Positions 63,301 through 64,000 of a stretch of DNA of 64,000 nucleotides are shown in pieces. The stretch is taken from assembly GCA_963727495.1 (NCBI GenBank), contig CAVSGQ010000014.1, positions 1-64,000 on the forward strand, given 5' to 3'. The notes below the pieces were generated by a model. The model did not search any database, had not been told where the DNA came from, and saw nothing but the letters and a program-made list of their open reading frames with translations. The translations under genes were made by a program, and so were the position numbers. Positions within the stretch are counted from its first letter, which is position 1; every line of letters starts with the position of its first letter. The stretch comes from Actinophytocola sp963727495. Lineage in GTDB: Bacteria > Actinomycetota > Actinomycetes > Mycobacteriales > Pseudonocardiaceae.

Positions 63301-63349
63301 TCGTCGACGATCCGGGGCCAGCCGCGCACGATCGCGATCCCGCTCCTGA
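60323..63349 (+). CDS. Large membrane-anchored GH67-like glycosidase-type protein
   Basis: A 1008-aa protein. An N-terminal membrane anchor (RPAAVLIVLLGLGGLVAWQV) leads to an extracytoplasmic region of about 700 residues. This has an alpha/beta N-domain (LRLAARAVADAFAARG) and a TIM-barrel-like domain with GLRLTDLGGVGLTDDRAAFT, YNGVVVPGFLEYVTFRDLG, YAHDLGMKVYFQTDMLALSP and YRLPGWDYSS. This resembles GH67/alpha-glucuronidase-like proteins. Six or seven C-terminal transmembrane segments start at about residue 735. Catalytic acids cannot be assigned with certainty. GTG 60323 follows GAGG by about 9 bp. The stop overlaps the next gene's 3' end by 56 bp (convergent). Confidence 0.75.
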   Translation: MRNDHRRWWRPAAVLIVLLGLGGLVAWQVDEALGLSVRPADVPAEKLVAAPRREVAAPPPLAAITTPDDPRLRLAARAVADAFAARGAPRPAVASTATGPALRVRLDPGFAGGPDAYRIARAGPGLSVVAAAAGGAAAGLYAIADRIASGDAVPADGRVVAPRLGLRLTDLGGVGLTDDRAAFTRDDYSLNSDVVGHAILPRAPYVDRAAVARISAQFRRFVEHSLAQGYNGVVVPGFLEYVTFRDLGVYPPGDPHPARAAAMVDAFGPVWRYAHDLGMKVYFQTDMLALSPPLRAYLERTAGGLRTEDDRLWRVYRAGLAELFGALPYADGLMVRIGEGGAAYRLPGWDYSSQIAVTTPRAVRAMLRSFLAVAGGAGKDVIFRTWSVGIGAVGDLHTSRDAYREVLGGLDDEHLVVSTKYTLGDFYSHLPLNDTLLEGTQRRIVEFQSRREFEGLGALPDDLGVLHQLALRRFLAANPHVEGVWTWAQGGGPLLAGPRTLDLRTGFWQLYDLDTYVTGRLAWDPETDTAAATADWARRTFSYDPDTVAAICRSMALSRDAVTTGLYIGPYAEKSVRALGLEPPPMMWIFEWDIVTGDSATLDTIYAVSRDRVDEAVAGGARAVRDARRMRDLVAGTDPATWRDPALRQRFTDTLDYQVDLFGTLAAYRTTVLRHAQWLDTGSAAARDAWHAAADEYASAAAAHVRRYGRDLDLPAYNLTAADIGLALARRDETMAWLARGLLLAVVALLVWGSGVRPLPRPPGAVRALWTAATRPWRLGGLDVRPSRADRVLVWAVPAVAVVLSRAILTSFAAPAHLVPVLGAWMLFTVTLRLLVADPYLLLAAIGGLALLRTVLLAVALASRGPGGYWFAFWTEPATRFGYVTVAFAGFLALFVVVHAVLRTGYAMRGRQAAGRVLLAAGVPLAVLGGLVAVLGLEHALTLWNDQLALLPWGLSRILGITAYLEIPTGLPVYATIAGGALLVAGAALTVSPRRRSGASRARSRSRS

Positions 63350-64000
63350 TGGCCTTCCCGCCGTCGCGGAAGCCGCGCAGCGCGTGGCGCATGGGGGCGC
63401 TGGTGACCTCCAGCGGACGCAGTCGCTCCAGGAACTCGGCGAGATCGCCCTCGGCCTCGGTGATCGGCGACAACGCCTCCTCGGCCCCGTCCAGGGAGGC
63501 CCGTTCCTTCTCCAGGACGTCGTACATCCGGTTCTCGCGCAGATAACGGACGTACGCGCGCATGACCTCGTCGGTCCGCACCGCGACGGACTCGAACTCC
63601 CGGCCGCGATCCCGGAACTCCGCGCCGAGCGGTTGCAGCTGGGACGCGATGCCCAGCAGTTCCCGGCGCGCGTCCGCGGGCGACATGCCGAGCAGCCGGT
63701 CCGGGTCCGACATGGCGCCGGGCAGGCCACCCAGAACGCCGGCGAGCGAGGTGACCAGCCGTTCGGACTCCCCGCCGAAGTGCTCGAGCGCCTCGCTCAC
63801 CTCGGCGGCCCCGGGCGCGTCGTCCGCGCCGGCCGGGGCGCCCGGCGCCGCCGGCACGACCGGCTCGGCGAGGGCGCGCTCGGCGGCCGCCGCCGCCTCG
63901 ACGAGCTCACCGGTCAGCTGGACGATGGCGGCACGCCAGGTCGCCGACCGGGTCCCGGCGATCCACGCCTGCCGCAGATCGCGGAACTGCCGCTCACCGA
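63294..64000 (-). CDS. Alpha-helical protein of unknown function, partial
   Basis: The open frame runs from the window edge on the minus strand to the stop at 63294, so the N-terminus is missing. At least 235 aa are encoded, rich in Ala, Glu and Arg and predicted helical (RQFRDLRQAWIAGTRSATWR, then ERLVTSLAGVLGGLPGAMSD, then EFLERLRPLEVTSAPMRHAL). A coiled-coil or bundle is likely. I recognise no family. It converges with the GH67-like gene, overlapping it by 56 bp. Confidence 0.7.
   Translation of the reverse strand, partial: GERQFRDLRQAWIAGTRSATWRAAIVQLTGELVEAAAAAERALAEPVVPAAPGAPAGADDAPGAAEVSEALEHFGGESERLVTSLAGVLGGLPGAMSDPDRLLGMSPADARRELLGIASQLQPLGAEFRDRGREFESVAVRTDEVMRAYVRYLRENRMYDVLEKERASLDGAEEALSPITEAEGDLAEFLERLRPLEVTSAPMRHALRGFRDGGKAIRSGIAIVRGWPRIVDEG

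Noticed and set aside
60343..63546. 1067-aa Arg/Gly/Ala-rich frame
   Set aside because: It is a shifted-frame shadow of the GH67-like gene.

Overview
The window is very GC-rich with strongly GC3-biased reading frames, many GTG starts, 4-nt start/stop overlaps and typical actinomycete families (HxlR and IclR regulators, ECF41 sigma factors, CGNR proteins, DUF899). It looks like a filamentous actinomycete chromosome. Pseudonocardiaceae is plausible but cannot be proven from the sequence alone. No rRNA, tRNA or CRISPR array was seen.

Region 1 (1-20.5 kb) is an accessory island. It opens with a complete ISAs1-type element inserted in an IS630-type transposase, followed by a second decayed ISAs1 remnant and a scrap of a TIR-domain gene. 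An intact three-gene set follows: a winged-helix-like protein, a 1061-aa double P-loop ATPase with a HerA-like C-terminus, and an AIPR protein with a PD-(D/E)xK-like signature. A frameshifted EcsC/TerB-like gene lies just downstream. I read this as a candidate anti-phage or anti-plasmid module. Next come decayed fragments (a HyfB-like proton-transporter subunit, DUF2180, an MgtC-like tail), then an IclR-controlled pair (U32 peptidase; secreted aldose 1-epimerase) sharing one operator type. The island ends with a large SF1 helicase / Vsr-like nuclease / DUF3320 gene that is broken by two one-base frameshifts.

Region 2 (20.5-32.5 kb) holds ordinary accessory genes: a DUF2867/TetR divergent pair with two operators, an ECF41 sigma factor with oxidoreductase and epimerase partners, an O-antigen-ligase-like membrane protein with a secreted partner, DUF899, an HxlR-SCP2 regulator with a PatB-type C-S lyase, a lipoprotein serpin, a cluster of degenerate 21-bp repeats, and a methyltransferase.

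Region 3 (32.5-46.8 kb) is the metabolic centrepiece. Nine co-directional minus-strand genes encode tungstate uptake (TupA, TupB, TupC), a MobA-MoaD-like fusion, an aldehyde:ferredoxin oxidoreductase, an NAD-dependent formate dehydrogenase (FdhA plus a NuoE-NuoF fusion), MoeA, and a second MoeA fused to a periplasmic-binding-protein-like domain. A divergent winged-helix regulator carries the same kind of binding domain. Together they can import tungstate or molybdate, insert it into pyranopterin, and build a formate/aldehyde redox system.

Region 4 (46.8-64 kb) carries a putative sugar O-methyltransferase, a Tat-exported M15 peptidase and a GH25 lysozyme, CutA, two MFS transporters, a MOSC/ferredoxin-reductase fusion with a CGNR regulator, a translationally coupled HTH / Clp-N / small protein / serine hydrolase operon, a second ECF41 sigma factor, a WrbA-like quinone reductase, a large membrane-anchored GH67-like protein, and a partial gene at the right edge.
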